The notes under the pieces: generated by a model
The model's input: only the letters and a program-made list of their open reading frames with translations
What the model was told of the DNA's origin: nothing
Databases searched by the model: none
Position numbers and translations under genes: made by a program
Shown: one piece after another, positions 36,212 to 44,640 of the stretch
Position numbering within the stretch: the stretch's first letter is position 1
How the letters are laid out: each line of letters opens with the position of its first letter
NCBI GenBank assembly: GCA_031552845.1
Contig: JAVBMC010000041.1
Span: 1 to 64,000, forward strand
Origin: JAVBMC01 sp031552845
Lineage (GTDB): Bacteria; Verrucomicrobiota; Kiritimatiellia; RFP12; DVOR01
Length of the DNA stretch: 64,000 nucleotides
Direction: 5' to 3'

Positions 36212-38596
36212 ATGAAACTCACATCAATTGCGCAGGCGGTTGCTTGCGCCGCAGGATTCTTCTGCCTCGTTGCCGGGGCCGCGTCTATCCAACATGACGC
36301 TTTGCTCAATCCCGCCAAACCCGACTCATGGGTTGATGCGTGGAAGCCCGCCTACGGCTGCAACATTGAACGCCGTGGTGCCGCAACCAGCGCCAACTAT
36401 CTGCGTCAACGATGCGGCGCTGACTCACCCAAGGGTAATCATGCATGGAGTGCACGCGGTATCTCCATTACTCCCGGTGCCGTTTATGAATTCTCCGCCC
36501 TCCTCAAATACGACCAAGTAGACCAAGCCATGGTGCAAGTCTACTTCAAATATCCGGATGGCCGCGACATCAGCCGCGACACTTCTCCCGTCATCAAAGG
36601 CACCCAAGGTCAATGGGCGCCTTACACCTTCACCTTCAAGCCGCCGGCAGGTGCCGTCACGGCCGACATTGCTCTGCGCCTCAACTCCGCCGGAACGATC
36701 TGCTGGGATGACCCGCAGCTCACCGTCAAAACCGCAGCTCCTGAAGTCCGCTACTCGCAAGATGCCCACAACTACAGCCTCGAAGATTCCGTCGGCATCG
36801 TCCGCCTCTTTGACCATCAAAAAATAGCCGACCTCAACATCAAATGGATCCGCTACAATGCCGGATGGGGCTCCGCCGAAAAGAAAGGCAAAGGCCAGTG
36901 GGACAACGTCTTCCTCGATAAAATCTCCAATGACTGCCGCAAGGCCAAAGAGATGGGCATGAACGTCATGCTCTCCCTCGGCTATCCTCCCTACTGGGCC
37001 GCACGTAATCTCAAGGGTGTCAAGAACGGCTGTCACATCCCGCGCGACATCACCGAGTGGCAAACCTACATCACCAATATGGTCACCCGCACCCGCGACT
37101 CCGTCTCTGTCTACCGCATCATGAACGAACCCGACCATCAATGGGATACGGGCGCACAACCTGCAGAGTACACCGAGTTCCTCAAAGCCGCTTATAAATC
37201 CGTCAAGTCCGTCGCTCCCAAAGCCACCGTCGTCATGGCCGGGTTGAGCGGTGCGCCCTGCGGCTACCTCCAAACAATGTACGACAACGGCGCGCGCGGC
37301 AATTTTGATATTGGCGCCTGCCAGCCCTATGTCGTCGGACAACGCTCGCCCGAAGAGGGACACCAAGCCGACCGCCTTCGCGCCTATCGTATGGTCATGG
37401 CCGCCAATGGCGACAACTCGCCTCTGTGGATCACAGAGTTCGGCTACACCTGTGCGCCTATCTCTCAACTCAATCAGCAAGAACAAGCCGCCTACGCCGT
37501 CCGCGCTCACCTCATCGCACTCAGCTCAGGTGCCGGTGTTTGCAAAACATTCTACTATCTCCTTCAAGACAGCGATGGCGACGGCTGCACGCAAGTCGGT
37601 GGCATGTATGACCGCAATTGGAATATCAAGCCCATCGGCACCGCCGTCAAAACCCTCGCAGCTACCTTCAACCCCGCTCACCGCTACGTTGGACAAGTCA
37701 CCCTCCCGCAAGCACCGGAACTCACCGCGCACCTCTTCGCCACCCGTTCCAATAGCCACATCCTCGTTGTGTGGCACCCACAAGATACCTCCACGCCCAT
37801 TACCATCAAAACAGCCAAACCCACGACGGCTATTACGTGGGACGGACAAGCCTCGGCGCCCGCCACAACCCATACTCTCACAGCGGGACTCCAAACCCTC
37901 TACATCACCGGCCCTATGGATGACTACGCCCGTCAAGCCGTCAAGCCCAAAGACATCGGTTACGAAGCCATCCAAACACTCAGCAAATCCGCAACGCCGA
38001 TTCCGTGGCAGGTCTCCGGTGCTCCGGCCAAGACTCCCGCGCGTATCGAAATCACTGATGTCGAACACCGTCCGCGCAAAACACTCGCCGCCGCCAACCT
38101 CAGTGCCGGGGCTGCAGGACTCTCCCTGAGCTTCGACATCACCGACGCCACGCCCGCCCGCAACACGCATGCCGGACTCCAAGGCCTCTGGGAGCAAGAC
38201 TCTGTTGAGATATTCCTCAACACCGCACCCGAGCAATCCCCCGCCGGATTCGTCACGCCCAAGTGCCGCCAGCTCATCCTCACCCCCGGCTCTGCGCAGC
38301 AAAACATTCCGCCGCGCGCCATCCTCGCCAGCGTCGGCGGCACAGGCAAGTCACAACTCCTCACCGTGACACCTACCGTCACGCTCCGCCCCGATGGCAG
38401 CGGTTACGTGATGAGCGTCACACTCCCGTGGGATATCGTTGGGCAGACACTACGTGCCGGAGAACAGCTCGGCTTTGACGTACTCGTCAACATCGCCGAC
38501 GCCACCGGCAAACGCATCGCACGCGGTGCGTGGAGCGGCCACACCGGCAACTCCACCGACGCTTCCCTCTGGGGACGCCTGCTGCTGCAACAGTAG
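36212..38596 (+). CDS. secreted glycoside hydrolase (clan GH-A-like) with accessory domains
   Basis: 794 residues with a signal peptide (about 1-23). Residues 25-185 form a jelly-roll carbohydrate-binding-like domain (ITPGAVYEFSALLKY). A TIM-barrel (about 190-500) has the acid/base RIMNEPDH (E near 305) and nucleophile LWITEFGYT (E near 409), the GH-A pattern as in GH39- or GH5-like enzymes; exact family not assigned. The C-terminal 180 residues (EITDVEHRPRKTL, LWEQDSVEIFLN) resemble CBM9-type domains. Substrate is presumably a plant or mucin glycan. GGGGAAAG precedes ATG 36212. It lies 24 bases after the fusion gene, so it probably belongs to the sigma locus 1 transcript. Confidence 0.88.
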   Translation: MKLTSIAQAVACAAGFFCLVAGAASIQHDALLNPAKPDSWVDAWKPAYGCNIERRGAATSANYLRQRCGADSPKGNHAWSARGISITPGAVYEFSALLKYDQVDQAMVQVYFKYPDGRDISRDTSPVIKGTQGQWAPYTFTFKPPAGAVTADIALRLNSAGTICWDDPQLTVKTAAPEVRYSQDAHNYSLEDSVGIVRLFDHQKIADLNIKWIRYNAGWGSAEKKGKGQWDNVFLDKISNDCRKAKEMGMNVMLSLGYPPYWAARNLKGVKNGCHIPRDITEWQTYITNMVTRTRDSVSVYRIMNEPDHQWDTGAQPAEYTEFLKAAYKSVKSVAPKATVVMAGLSGAPCGYLQTMYDNGARGNFDIGACQPYVVGQRSPEEGHQADRLRAYRMVMAANGDNSPLWITEFGYTCAPISQLNQQEQAAYAVRAHLIALSSGAGVCKTFYYLLQDSDGDGCTQVGGMYDRNWNIKPIGTAVKTLAATFNPAHRYVGQVTLPQAPELTAHLFATRSNSHILVVWHPQDTSTPITIKTAKPTTAITWDGQASAPATTHTLTAGLQTLYITGPMDDYARQAVKPKDIGYEAIQTLSKSATPIPWQVSGAPAKTPARIEITDVEHRPRKTLAAANLSAGAAGLSLSFDITDATPARNTHAGLQGLWEQDSVEIFLNTAPEQSPAGFVTPKCRQLILTPGSAQQNIPPRAILASVGGTGKSQLLTVTPTVTLRPDGSGYVMSVTLPWDIVGQTLRAGEQLGFDVLVNIADATGKRIARGAWSGHTGNSTDASLWGRLLLQQ

Positions 38597-38735
38597 CAAG
38601 ATCAAAAAGGTTCTTCGTTTCCTCTCCCGTCCTACCTGATAACCCAACACCTCGGGTTACCACCACCAAAGGTAGGGCGGCTTTACCTAAACAGCCGCCC
38701 TCATCTCATTACTTTTACCACACTTCACTCCGCCC

Positions 38736-38764
38736 TTGCTAAATATGTACAGCAGGCGTATAAT
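38736..38764 (+). promoter_or_regulatory. promoter in dispersed repeat (copy 2)
   Basis: -35 TTGCTA (38736-38741), 17-bp spacer, -10 TATAAT (38759-38764), preceded by CACTCCGCCC as in the other two copies. Upstream of sigma gene 2, providing a sigma-70 entry besides the candidate ECF promoter. Confidence 0.85.
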
Positions 38765-38831
38765 ATAGCTTTGACTTCGGTCTAGGGGTAAAGTATTTCG
38801 AGTGAGTTTTCAAGAATGTTTGCGTGCAGTA

Positions 38832-38844
38832 CATTTTGTTGTGT
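38832..38844 (+). promoter_or_regulatory. shared upstream motif of sigma gene 2 (candidate ECF promoter)
   Basis: CATTTTGTTGTGT, ending 66 bases before GTG 38911, matching locus 1 in sequence and distance. Confidence 0.6.
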
Positions 38845-38910
38845 TCTATTTGCCGTTTGGCTGAGTATATTAGATGAAGGCAGTCATCGGGCAAACCGGA
38901 AGGCGGGTGC

Positions 38911-39429
38911 GTGAGGACGTTTGAGTCTGAACTCGCGCAGGCGCAGGATGCTTTGCTGTCTTACCTGTATGGACTGTCCGGCGGCGATTTGCAGGTTGCA
39001 GAGGAGTTGCGCGGCAGGGTCAATTTGGTTTTGCTTCGTAAGCAGGAGCAGTATGACGTTACGCGTCCGTTCTTGCCGTGGGCGCGGGCGGTGGCGGGGT
39101 TTGAGTATAAACATTGGATCACGGCGCAGCAGCGGGACCGACTGGCGTTTTCGGAGGAGACTGCGGCGTTGTTGGCCGAGGTTCCGGCTCCGGATGAGCT
39201 GGAGGCACCGCGAGAGCGGATGCTCCAATGTTTGGATGCCGTGCGTAAGGAGCTGACGCCGGAGCAGAACACGCTGCTTACGAGGTATTATGAGTACCGT
39301 GAAAGTCTGCGGGAGATTGGCAGCAAGGTCAATCGAACGCCTGCCTCGCTGGAGCGGTCATTAGTTTATCTGCGCAAGCTCCTCCGCAAGAAGGTGGAGC
39401 AGATGTTGAAGGATAGGGATAAGGAATAA
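38911..39429 (+). CDS. ECF-type sigma factor, gvs1-like (locus 2)
   Basis: 172 residues, clear paralogue of the 33375 protein along its whole length: RPFLPWARAVAGFEYKHWI in region 2 and LTPEQNTLLTRYYEYRESLREIG in region 4, ending in a basic tail. Start GTG 38911 is preceded by GGAAGGCGGG. Its stop codon overlaps the ATG of the anti-sigma fusion by one base (TAATG). Together with its leader motif this suggests a self-regulated sigma/anti-sigma pair. Confidence 0.88.
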   Translation: MRTFESELAQAQDALLSYLYGLSGGDLQVAEELRGRVNLVLLRKQEQYDVTRPFLPWARAVAGFEYKHWITAQQRDRLAFSEETAALLAEVPAPDELEAPRERMLQCLDAVRKELTPEQNTLLTRYYEYRESLREIGSKVNRTPASLERSLVYLRKLLRKKVEQMLKDRDKE

Positions 39430-42400
39430 TGCGGAACGAACGGGTTATTGAGTTGGTCGGGCGCGTGCTGGGCGGAAATGCGACTCCCGCCGAGTGGGAG
39501 GCGTTGGATCTGCTGTTGCGCACGAATGCTGATGCCCGCCGCTTTTATTCGGAGCAAGCGCACGCTGACCTGTGGCTCAAAAAAACACTTGCTCCGGCCA
39601 AGCGTCGCTACCGCCTCCCCGCAATCTGGCGTGTGGCCGCCGGGCTGACTATTCTCTGCGGGCTCAGTTATGCCACCACCACGTTCATCAACAATGGTGC
39701 TTCAAACACAACAGATGTCTCCCCCAAGAATCTTGAGCTGACTCACCACGGCAATGAGCTTTTTGTTGAACCTCTTGTCGACTCCGGCCTCGCGTCGGCA
39801 TACTCTTCAAACGATGGCACAAGCGACGCCTCGGATAGCAGCACCCAACTTTCAACTGTACAAACTATAAACTTATCGACGAACCATACGCAAACAGGAG
39901 ATAATGAAATGAATACGCTAACAAATCTCGTAGCTGCCATCACGACAGCCGCATTGACGGCGGGAAGTACATCTGCGAGTATCTTGTTGCAGGATGGTGC
40001 TCCGATTGGAGTGTCTGGTTATTATGGGAGTAATGCGGCGACCGGAAACCGTGATTTGAAAGCGGATGCGGTCACGACAAATTCAGTGTTTGGGTTTTCT
40101 ACAAATACGTGGCAGAATGGCGGCACAAGCGTCGTCAATGTATTTCCAGAAAGCCGAGGACTTCAGTTCTCAGCTTTGTTTACGGGGTATGGGATTGTGG
40201 CGAGCGGTGGAGGTTTTGGACTCTGTTCTGCCGGCGGACCAAGCGGAGAGGTACGTACACAATGGAAATCTCTTGCAACGGGTCTTTTTAATGGATGCGA
40301 AAAGGTGTACTTCAGAACGCTAATGCGGATGGATACGGCCTCGTTAGGGGTTTTGGATAACGCTAACAAATATTTTGGAGTTGGGTTAACACGAACGGCT
40401 GTGAATGGGGCATTGACAGCCACCGGAGCAGGGTTATGGTTTGCTGTCCAAAAAAATGCCGTCGGGCTGACGAATATTGTGCTGCGGACAGGGAGTTCGG
40501 CGTTGATGAATTATGAGTTGTGTCCGGTGAGTGCGAACATGACATATTTGTGTGTTGCGGAAGTGGCGATTGGTGCGGGGGGACCTGGCGTAGACCGTAT
40601 CCGAGCGTTTGCAATACCGGTGGAGGAGTATTTGCCCAGCACGCAGTTCAATGAAAATATCGGCGTGGCAGGTGTGGTTGAGGCAGCAGTATTAAGCGGC
40701 GCATTGCCCGTGACGTACCTTGCTGTGGGAGGCCCCTATCAGACGGCCAACGGGTATGCGGTTTTTGATGAAGTGGCTATTGCAACAGAATACTCCAACT
40801 TGGTTCCGGTTGCATCCGAAATCCCAATGTTTGAGGCGGCGGCACTTGTGAAGGCAAATGATGAGTTTGCGCTGTCCGCACATTTACGGCAGGGAACGGC
40901 CACTGTGTTAGCGTTATCAACTGATGCTACAGGCATCGTGGTGACGAATGAAACGGCAGGCACCATCGCCGCCGGAGTAGATACGTTGATACCTTTGGAA
41001 GGTTTGTCGCCGGATGTGACTTATTCGCTGGCAGCTTGGGCTACGAATGAGTACGGCAGCACGCGCATGCAGGCAGGTGTGTTTTATAACGGCGCCTTGG
41101 TTATAGAGAAGCTTGCCGATGCCCATGAAGAGGGATTGATGCCAGGGCGGGTGATGGTCTCGAGGGCATCGCCGGGAGCCGCACTGTCAGTGCATTATTC
41201 GTTTGTCGGAGGAACCGCTATTGAAAACCAAACGTATGCCATACCGTCAGGAACCGTGATTATTCCTGAAGGCGAGGTGTCCGCCATAATTGAAATCGAT
41301 CCGCTATTTGATGCGGCGACCACGACTGACACCACGCTGACGGTTGCTTTGTCAGAGGGGATGTATTTACTGGAAGGGACAGAATCAGTTGGGGTGACAG
41401 TTGTGAACTGGACGCCGTCGCCGGAGTATAATTATTGGATCGCCAAAGCTAACGCCGATCAGCGTGCTTCCACAGCAGCGAATTGGTCGCAGGGCGTGCC
41501 GACGAGCACTTCGAAGATATTCTTGGGCAGCGTCTCCTCGCAAGATTTAATTTGGGATGGCGGCAATAACGGGCTGACCGATGTGGTGGCCGGTTGGGAA
41601 CAGTCGAGCGACTATCAGGGATCCGTTGTGATTGCAACAACATACCCGGAGTATAATCCGACATTTAACCGGTTCGTTGTGACGGGCAATTGCACAATCA
41701 ATGGCGGCAGTTTGTCACACACGTCGCACGGGATTTCAACGAATCGCATGTATCGGCTGATGATAGAGGTGAAAGGAAACTTGACGGTGGGCGAAGGGGC
41801 TGTCATTGATGTTACAGCTCGCGGGCGGCGTTCAAACTTTGATGGGTTCAAGAAGAGCGCACCGCACGGCGGCAGCTCTGCAGAGGTAGCCTATGCAGCC
41901 TTTGGCAGTGTGCTGGCACCTATCGAGACGGGATGGGGGGCTTGTGCAGGTACCGGCAGCACGCGCGAGGCAAATGGCGGCGGAGCAATTTGCTTACTGG
42001 TTGACGGAGATTTTATCTGCAATGGAATGATCCGGGCTGATAGCGGCTTTGAGCACGAAGCGGGAGGCGCGGGGGGCTCAATCTGGATTCGCGCCAAAAA
42101 CATTCGCGGGAATGGACGGTATTCAGCAGACGGGAAGAAGGGCAGCAAATCTGATGGCTGCAATGCGGTTGGCGCAGGCGGGCGCATTGCGTTGGCAGCA
42201 AACGAGGTTAATGAGACGCCTCTGGACAACCTTTCGGCGATCGGCCAGCACGAAGGGTGGGGAATCAAAACTGCGGCCGGAACTTTCTATCTCGCGTCTG
42301 CAACCAGCGCAGTGATTACGGTTCGAAATTATACGAATGACAATAACTCGGCCTCCAGCGGCAACTTGATTGCCACGCCGATTCCTGCAGTGGGGGATGG

Positions 42401-42746
42401 TGCCGACTTCCGTGCTTGTACGCTGCATGGCGGAGTCAGTTCTCACTTGGAAATGACCCGCAGCTTGGTGTTGGACAGCATCATCTTAGACCAAGTAAAG
42501 AGAGTCGTGAATTGGGTGGAGCAGAATTGTTCAGCCACGCTCAATCTCAACGGCAAAACTGTTCGCGTGAAGTCTGCCACGATTTATGGCACAAAACTGC
42601 CGTTTGGCGAATATACGAAGGCGAGCCTCGAAAGCCAATTCCCAACCTTGGCGGGTGCATTACTCGATACCTCGGCAACGGTGGATACAGATGGCACGGG
42701 TGTGCTGTCGGTGGTTGCCCCCGGCACGGTATTTCTGCTGCAGTAA
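39429..42746 (+). CDS. anti-sigma-like membrane protein fused to large exported protein (locus 2)
   Basis: 1105 residues. N-terminus IELVGRVLGGNATPAEWEAL matches the locus 1 anti-sigma-like domain; membrane helix about 65-88 (AIWRVAAGLTILCGLSYATT); Ser/Thr/Asn linker to 160. At residue 161 an internal GGAGAT-N6-ATG (39909) is followed by a signal-peptide-like segment (MNTLTNLVAAITTAALTAGS). The exported part has a first beta-rich domain (about 185-430, LamG-like in appearance only), a middle region with fibronectin-like strands (about 440-600), and a Gly-rich C-terminal domain opening YWIAKANADQRASTAANW, comparable to the start of the locus 1 exported domain. A 945-residue short form from 39909 is possible. 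Ends at a terminator; no enzyme gene follows. Confidence 0.85.
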   Translation: MRNERVIELVGRVLGGNATPAEWEALDLLLRTNADARRFYSEQAHADLWLKKTLAPAKRRYRLPAIWRVAAGLTILCGLSYATTTFINNGASNTTDVSPKNLELTHHGNELFVEPLVDSGLASAYSSNDGTSDASDSSTQLSTVQTINLSTNHTQTGDNEMNTLTNLVAAITTAALTAGSTSASILLQDGAPIGVSGYYGSNAATGNRDLKADAVTTNSVFGFSTNTWQNGGTSVVNVFPESRGLQFSALFTGYGIVASGGGFGLCSAGGPSGEVRTQWKSLATGLFNGCEKVYFRTLMRMDTASLGVLDNANKYFGVGLTRTAVNGALTATGAGLWFAVQKNAVGLTNIVLRTGSSALMNYELCPVSANMTYLCVAEVAIGAGGPGVDRIRAFAIPVEEYLPSTQFNENIGVAGVVEAAVLSGALPVTYLAVGGPYQTANGYAVFDEVAIATEYSNLVPVASEIPMFEAAALVKANDEFALSAHLRQGTATVLALSTDATGIVVTNETAGTIAAGVDTLIPLEGLSPDVTYSLAAWATNEYGSTRMQAGVFYNGALVIEKLADAHEEGLMPGRVMVSRASPGAALSVHYSFVGGTAIENQTYAIPSGTVIIPEGEVSAIIEIDPLFDAATTTDTTLTVALSEGMYLLEGTESVGVTVVNWTPSPEYNYWIAKANADQRASTAANWSQGVPTSTSKIFLGSVSSQDLIWDGGNNGLTDVVAGWEQSSDYQGSVVIATTYPEYNPTFNRFVVTGNCTINGGSLSHTSHGISTNRMYRLMIEVKGNLTVGEGAVIDVTARGRRSNFDGFKKSAPHGGSSAEVAYAAFGSVLAPIETGWGACAGTGSTREANGGGAICLLVDGDFICNGMIRADSGFEHEAGGAGGSIWIRAKNIRGNGRYSADGKKGSKSDGCNAVGAGGRIALAANEVNETPLDNLSAIGQHEGWGIKTAAGTFYLASATSAVITVRNYTNDNNSASSGNLIATPIPAVGDGADFRACTLHGGVSSHLEMTRSLVLDSIILDQVKRVVNWVEQNCSATLNLNGKTVRVKSATIYGTKLPFGEYTKASLESQFPTLAGALLDTSATVDTDGTGVLSVVAPGTVFLLQ
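39897..39911 (+). promoter_or_regulatory. internal ribosome binding site and start inside the fusion gene (locus 2)
   Basis: GGAGAT, six bases, ATG 39909, in frame and followed by a signal-peptide sequence, at the position homologous to the internal start of locus 1. Confidence 0.7.
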
Positions 42747-42764
42747 CAACAAACGCAGCTCAGT

Positions 42765-42800
42765 GCGGCGGCGGCATCAAACCCGCCGCTGTTTGTTTTA
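42765..42800 (+). terminator. terminator of sigma locus 2
   Basis: GCGGCGG (42765-42771) pairs with CCGCCGC (42783-42789), followed by TGTTTGTTTTAT. Confidence 0.75.
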
Positions 42801-42826
42801 TACTTCTGTGTTGCCGCACTCCGCCC

Positions 42827-42855
42827 TTGCTTAAATCTCTGGGCGGGCGTATAAT
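42827..42855 (+). promoter_or_regulatory. promoter in dispersed repeat (copy 3)
   Basis: -35 TTGCTT (42827-42832), 17-bp spacer, -10 TATAAT (42850-42855), with CACTCCGCCC before it. Drives the small membrane protein gene. Confidence 0.85.
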
Positions 42856-42888
42856 GCAGTTGGTGTGGTTAATGAAAGGTGGGGGTTA

Positions 42889-43353
42889 ATGGTTGCGTGG
42901 TTACGTGAGCTTTGGGTGCGGTTTTATGTGTTTGCGCGGTTGGATGCGTTGACGTGGCGGGATTTGCAGGCGAGTTGGTTGACGGTATGGGTGAAGATGC
43001 GGTCGGGGCGTGCGCGGATGTGGTGGTTTGATATGGGGCAGTTTCGGTTTTTGTGGAAGCCGCGTAAGGGGTTTTGGTTGGTGGTGGGGTTGATGGTGGT
43101 GGATAATGTGGTGGCGTATCATTTGCGGTGGCTGCCGGGGGTGGGGTTGTGGTTGTGTTGGCGGCTAGGGGTGTTTGCGTTGGTGTTACACTTGCTGTTT
43201 TATCGATGGGAGTTCTTTTTTGGCAGACGGCTGGTGATGAATGCGCATGGCAGGTGTTTTTTGGCTGTGTGGGTGGGGGTGTATTTGGTTAGATTCATCC
43301 TCTACCCGGCGGTGTTGGTATTTCATGGGGCGGAGCCTTACTTTTTGAGGTGA
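42889..43353 (+). CDS. small membrane protein of unknown function
   Basis: 154 residues, Trp-, Phe- and Arg-rich, no family recognised. Hydrophobic helices at about 62-78 (GFWLVVGLMVVDNVVAY), 85-105 (GVGLWLCWRLGVFALVLHLL) and 125-145 (FLAVWVGVYLVRFILYPAVL) suggest three membrane spans with an N-terminal cytoplasmic part. ATG 42889 with AGGTG upstream is preferred over GTG 42865. Coding is extremely G-rich (GTG, TGG, TTG codons), unlike the preceding locus. It is transcribed from promoter copy 3. Confidence 0.65.
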   Translation: MVAWLRELWVRFYVFARLDALTWRDLQASWLTVWVKMRSGRARMWWFDMGQFRFLWKPRKGFWLVVGLMVVDNVVAYHLRWLPGVGLWLCWRLGVFALVLHLLFYRWEFFFGRRLVMNAHGRCFLAVWVGVYLVRFILYPAVLVFHGAEPYFLR

Positions 43354-43447
43354 GGGCGGGGACGGAGTGTTGCGCCTAAATTATTCGGGTGAGGCGCAGG
43401 GAAGAGTGTGCTGTTGGGTAAAGCGATGATAGCTGGTGCCGGTTTGT

Positions 43448-43549
43448 GGGCTTGCACGCCCACAGTTGAAGGCTTCGAAGCCCACGGCCGGGGGCTTGCA
43501 AGCCCGTGAGTGGGGGCTTGGAACCCCGTGGCGGCGGGCTTGCAAGCCC
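43448..43549. repeat. array of 14-bp palindromes with 22-bp period (array 2)
   Basis: Five units start at 43448, 43470, 43492, 43514 and 43536: GGGCTTGCACGCCC, AGGCTTCGAAGCCC, GGGCTTGCAAGCCC, GGGCTTGGAACCCC and GGGCTTGCAAGCCC. The period is exactly 22 bases throughout; spacers differ from array 1. Confidence 0.9.
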
Positions 43550-43605
43550 GCGGGCGGATAGTGAATGGGAAAACAATAAATAGTGGGTAATTGGTAATGA
43601 GGGAG

Positions 43606-43831
43606 CCTCTAATAATGGTTTTTCAAAAAGGTAGGGTGTGAAGGTGCTTGTGGCACTTTCGCCGAAACCGCCGCACCGCGTTTAACCTTCTCACAACTCA
43701 CACACTATTACCCCGCTCGGCGGTTGCGGCGAAACACGCCCTACCCAACATCCGTGTCAGTTTCTCTCCGCGACTCCGCGTCTCCGCGTGAGCTTTATCC
43801 TGCCTTGTCACCGAATGTGAATTATTAGAGG
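43606..43831. repeat. 226-bp MITE-like element with 11-bp terminal inverted repeats
   Basis: Ends CCTCTAATAAT (43606-43616) and ATTATTAGAGG (43821-43831) are perfect inverse copies. Inside are AAGGTAGGG...TTTCGCCGAAACCGCC, then the inverse GGCGGTTGCGGCGAAACACG, and CTCCGCGTCTCCGCGTGAG. Left-end copies occur at 61623 and 62567. No transposase. Confidence 0.7.
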
Positions 43832-43950
43832 TTCCTTTCCTTTTTACTTATTACTTATGACCTCTTACTTATTACTTCTTTCTAATGGGGGGGTGTGGTA
43901 TAATGGGGTGCGTTTATAGGTTTTTTCGTTTTTTCTAATGGGAGGTTGTT

Positions 43951-44625
43951 ATGAGGGCTTTGGGTTTTGTTGTGGCGGCGGTGTGCTGTTTGGGGGTGTT
44001 GGGGGCGCAGGCGGCGGAGAAGTCGAAGTTGGTGAAGAATCTGGAGCAGAAGAAGCCGCAGACGTTGGTGGTGTATGGGACGAGTTTGACGGCGGCGAGC
44101 GAGTGGCCGAAGCTGGTGAAGGAGGCGTTGGATAAGGATTTTCCGGGATTGTTGACGATGGTGAATTCGGCGGGGAGCGGGCAGCATTCGGATTGGGGGC
44201 TGGCGAATTTTGATAAGCTGGTGTTGGATAAGAAGCCGGATACGGTGATTATTGAGTTTGCGGTGAATGATGCGGCGACGCGGTTTAAGATTTCGATCGA
44301 GAAGTCGAAGGCGAATCTGTTGGCGATGATTGATAAGCTGCAGAAGACGAATCCGGATGTGGAGATTATTTTGCAGGTGATGAATCCGCTGACGGGGGCG
44401 CCGTTGGAGCGTCGGACGAATTTGGAGGGGTATTATCAGATGTACCGCGAGGTGGCGAAGGAGAAGGGGTTTGTGTTGGTCGACCATTATCCGACGTGGG
44501 ATCGGATTTTGAAGAGTCAGCCGCAGCGGTTCTCGAATTTAGTTCCGGATGGCTGCCACCCGACGAAGCAGGCGGCGAAGGAGATTGTTGCACCGGCGGT
44601 TTTGAAGGCTTTGCGCGGGAAGTAG
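43951..44625 (+). CDS. secreted SGNH/GDSL-family esterase
   Basis: 224 residues with a signal peptide (about 1-22). The four SGNH blocks are seen: YGTSLT (S45), NSAGSG, FAVNDA, and DGCHPT near the C-terminus supplying Asp and His. Likely removes acyl groups from carbohydrates or lipids in the periplasm or outside; such enzymes accompany polysaccharide degradation. GGGAGG precedes ATG 43951. Codons are strongly NNG/NNT biased. The TetR gene follows after 15 bases, but a shared function is not evident. Confidence 0.88.
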   Translation: MRALGFVVAAVCCLGVLGAQAAEKSKLVKNLEQKKPQTLVVYGTSLTAASEWPKLVKEALDKDFPGLLTMVNSAGSGQHSDWGLANFDKLVLDKKPDTVIIEFAVNDAATRFKISIEKSKANLLAMIDKLQKTNPDVEIILQVMNPLTGAPLERRTNLEGYYQMYREVAKEKGFVLVDHYPTWDRILKSQPQRFSNLVPDGCHPTKQAAKEIVAPAVLKALRGK

Positions 44626-44640
44626 GAACGGAGCGATCTT

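Larger units (their letters stand above)
38597..38910. other. spacer between sigma loci with terminator-like hairpin
   Basis: AGGGCGGCT (38674-38682) and AGCCGCCCT (38693-38701) form a 9-bp perfect hairpin that may end the GH transcript, though without a T run. The dispersed promoter (38736-38764) and the sigma motif (38832-38844) follow. No gene. Confidence 0.6.
43354..43950. other. gene-free region with palindrome array and MITE-like element
   Basis: Holds palindrome array 2 (43448-43549), a complete inverted-repeat element (43606-43831) and TTACTTATTACTT strings near 43845-43880. A -10 TATAAT at 43899-43904 likely serves the SGNH gene; its -35 is unclear. Confidence 0.65.
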
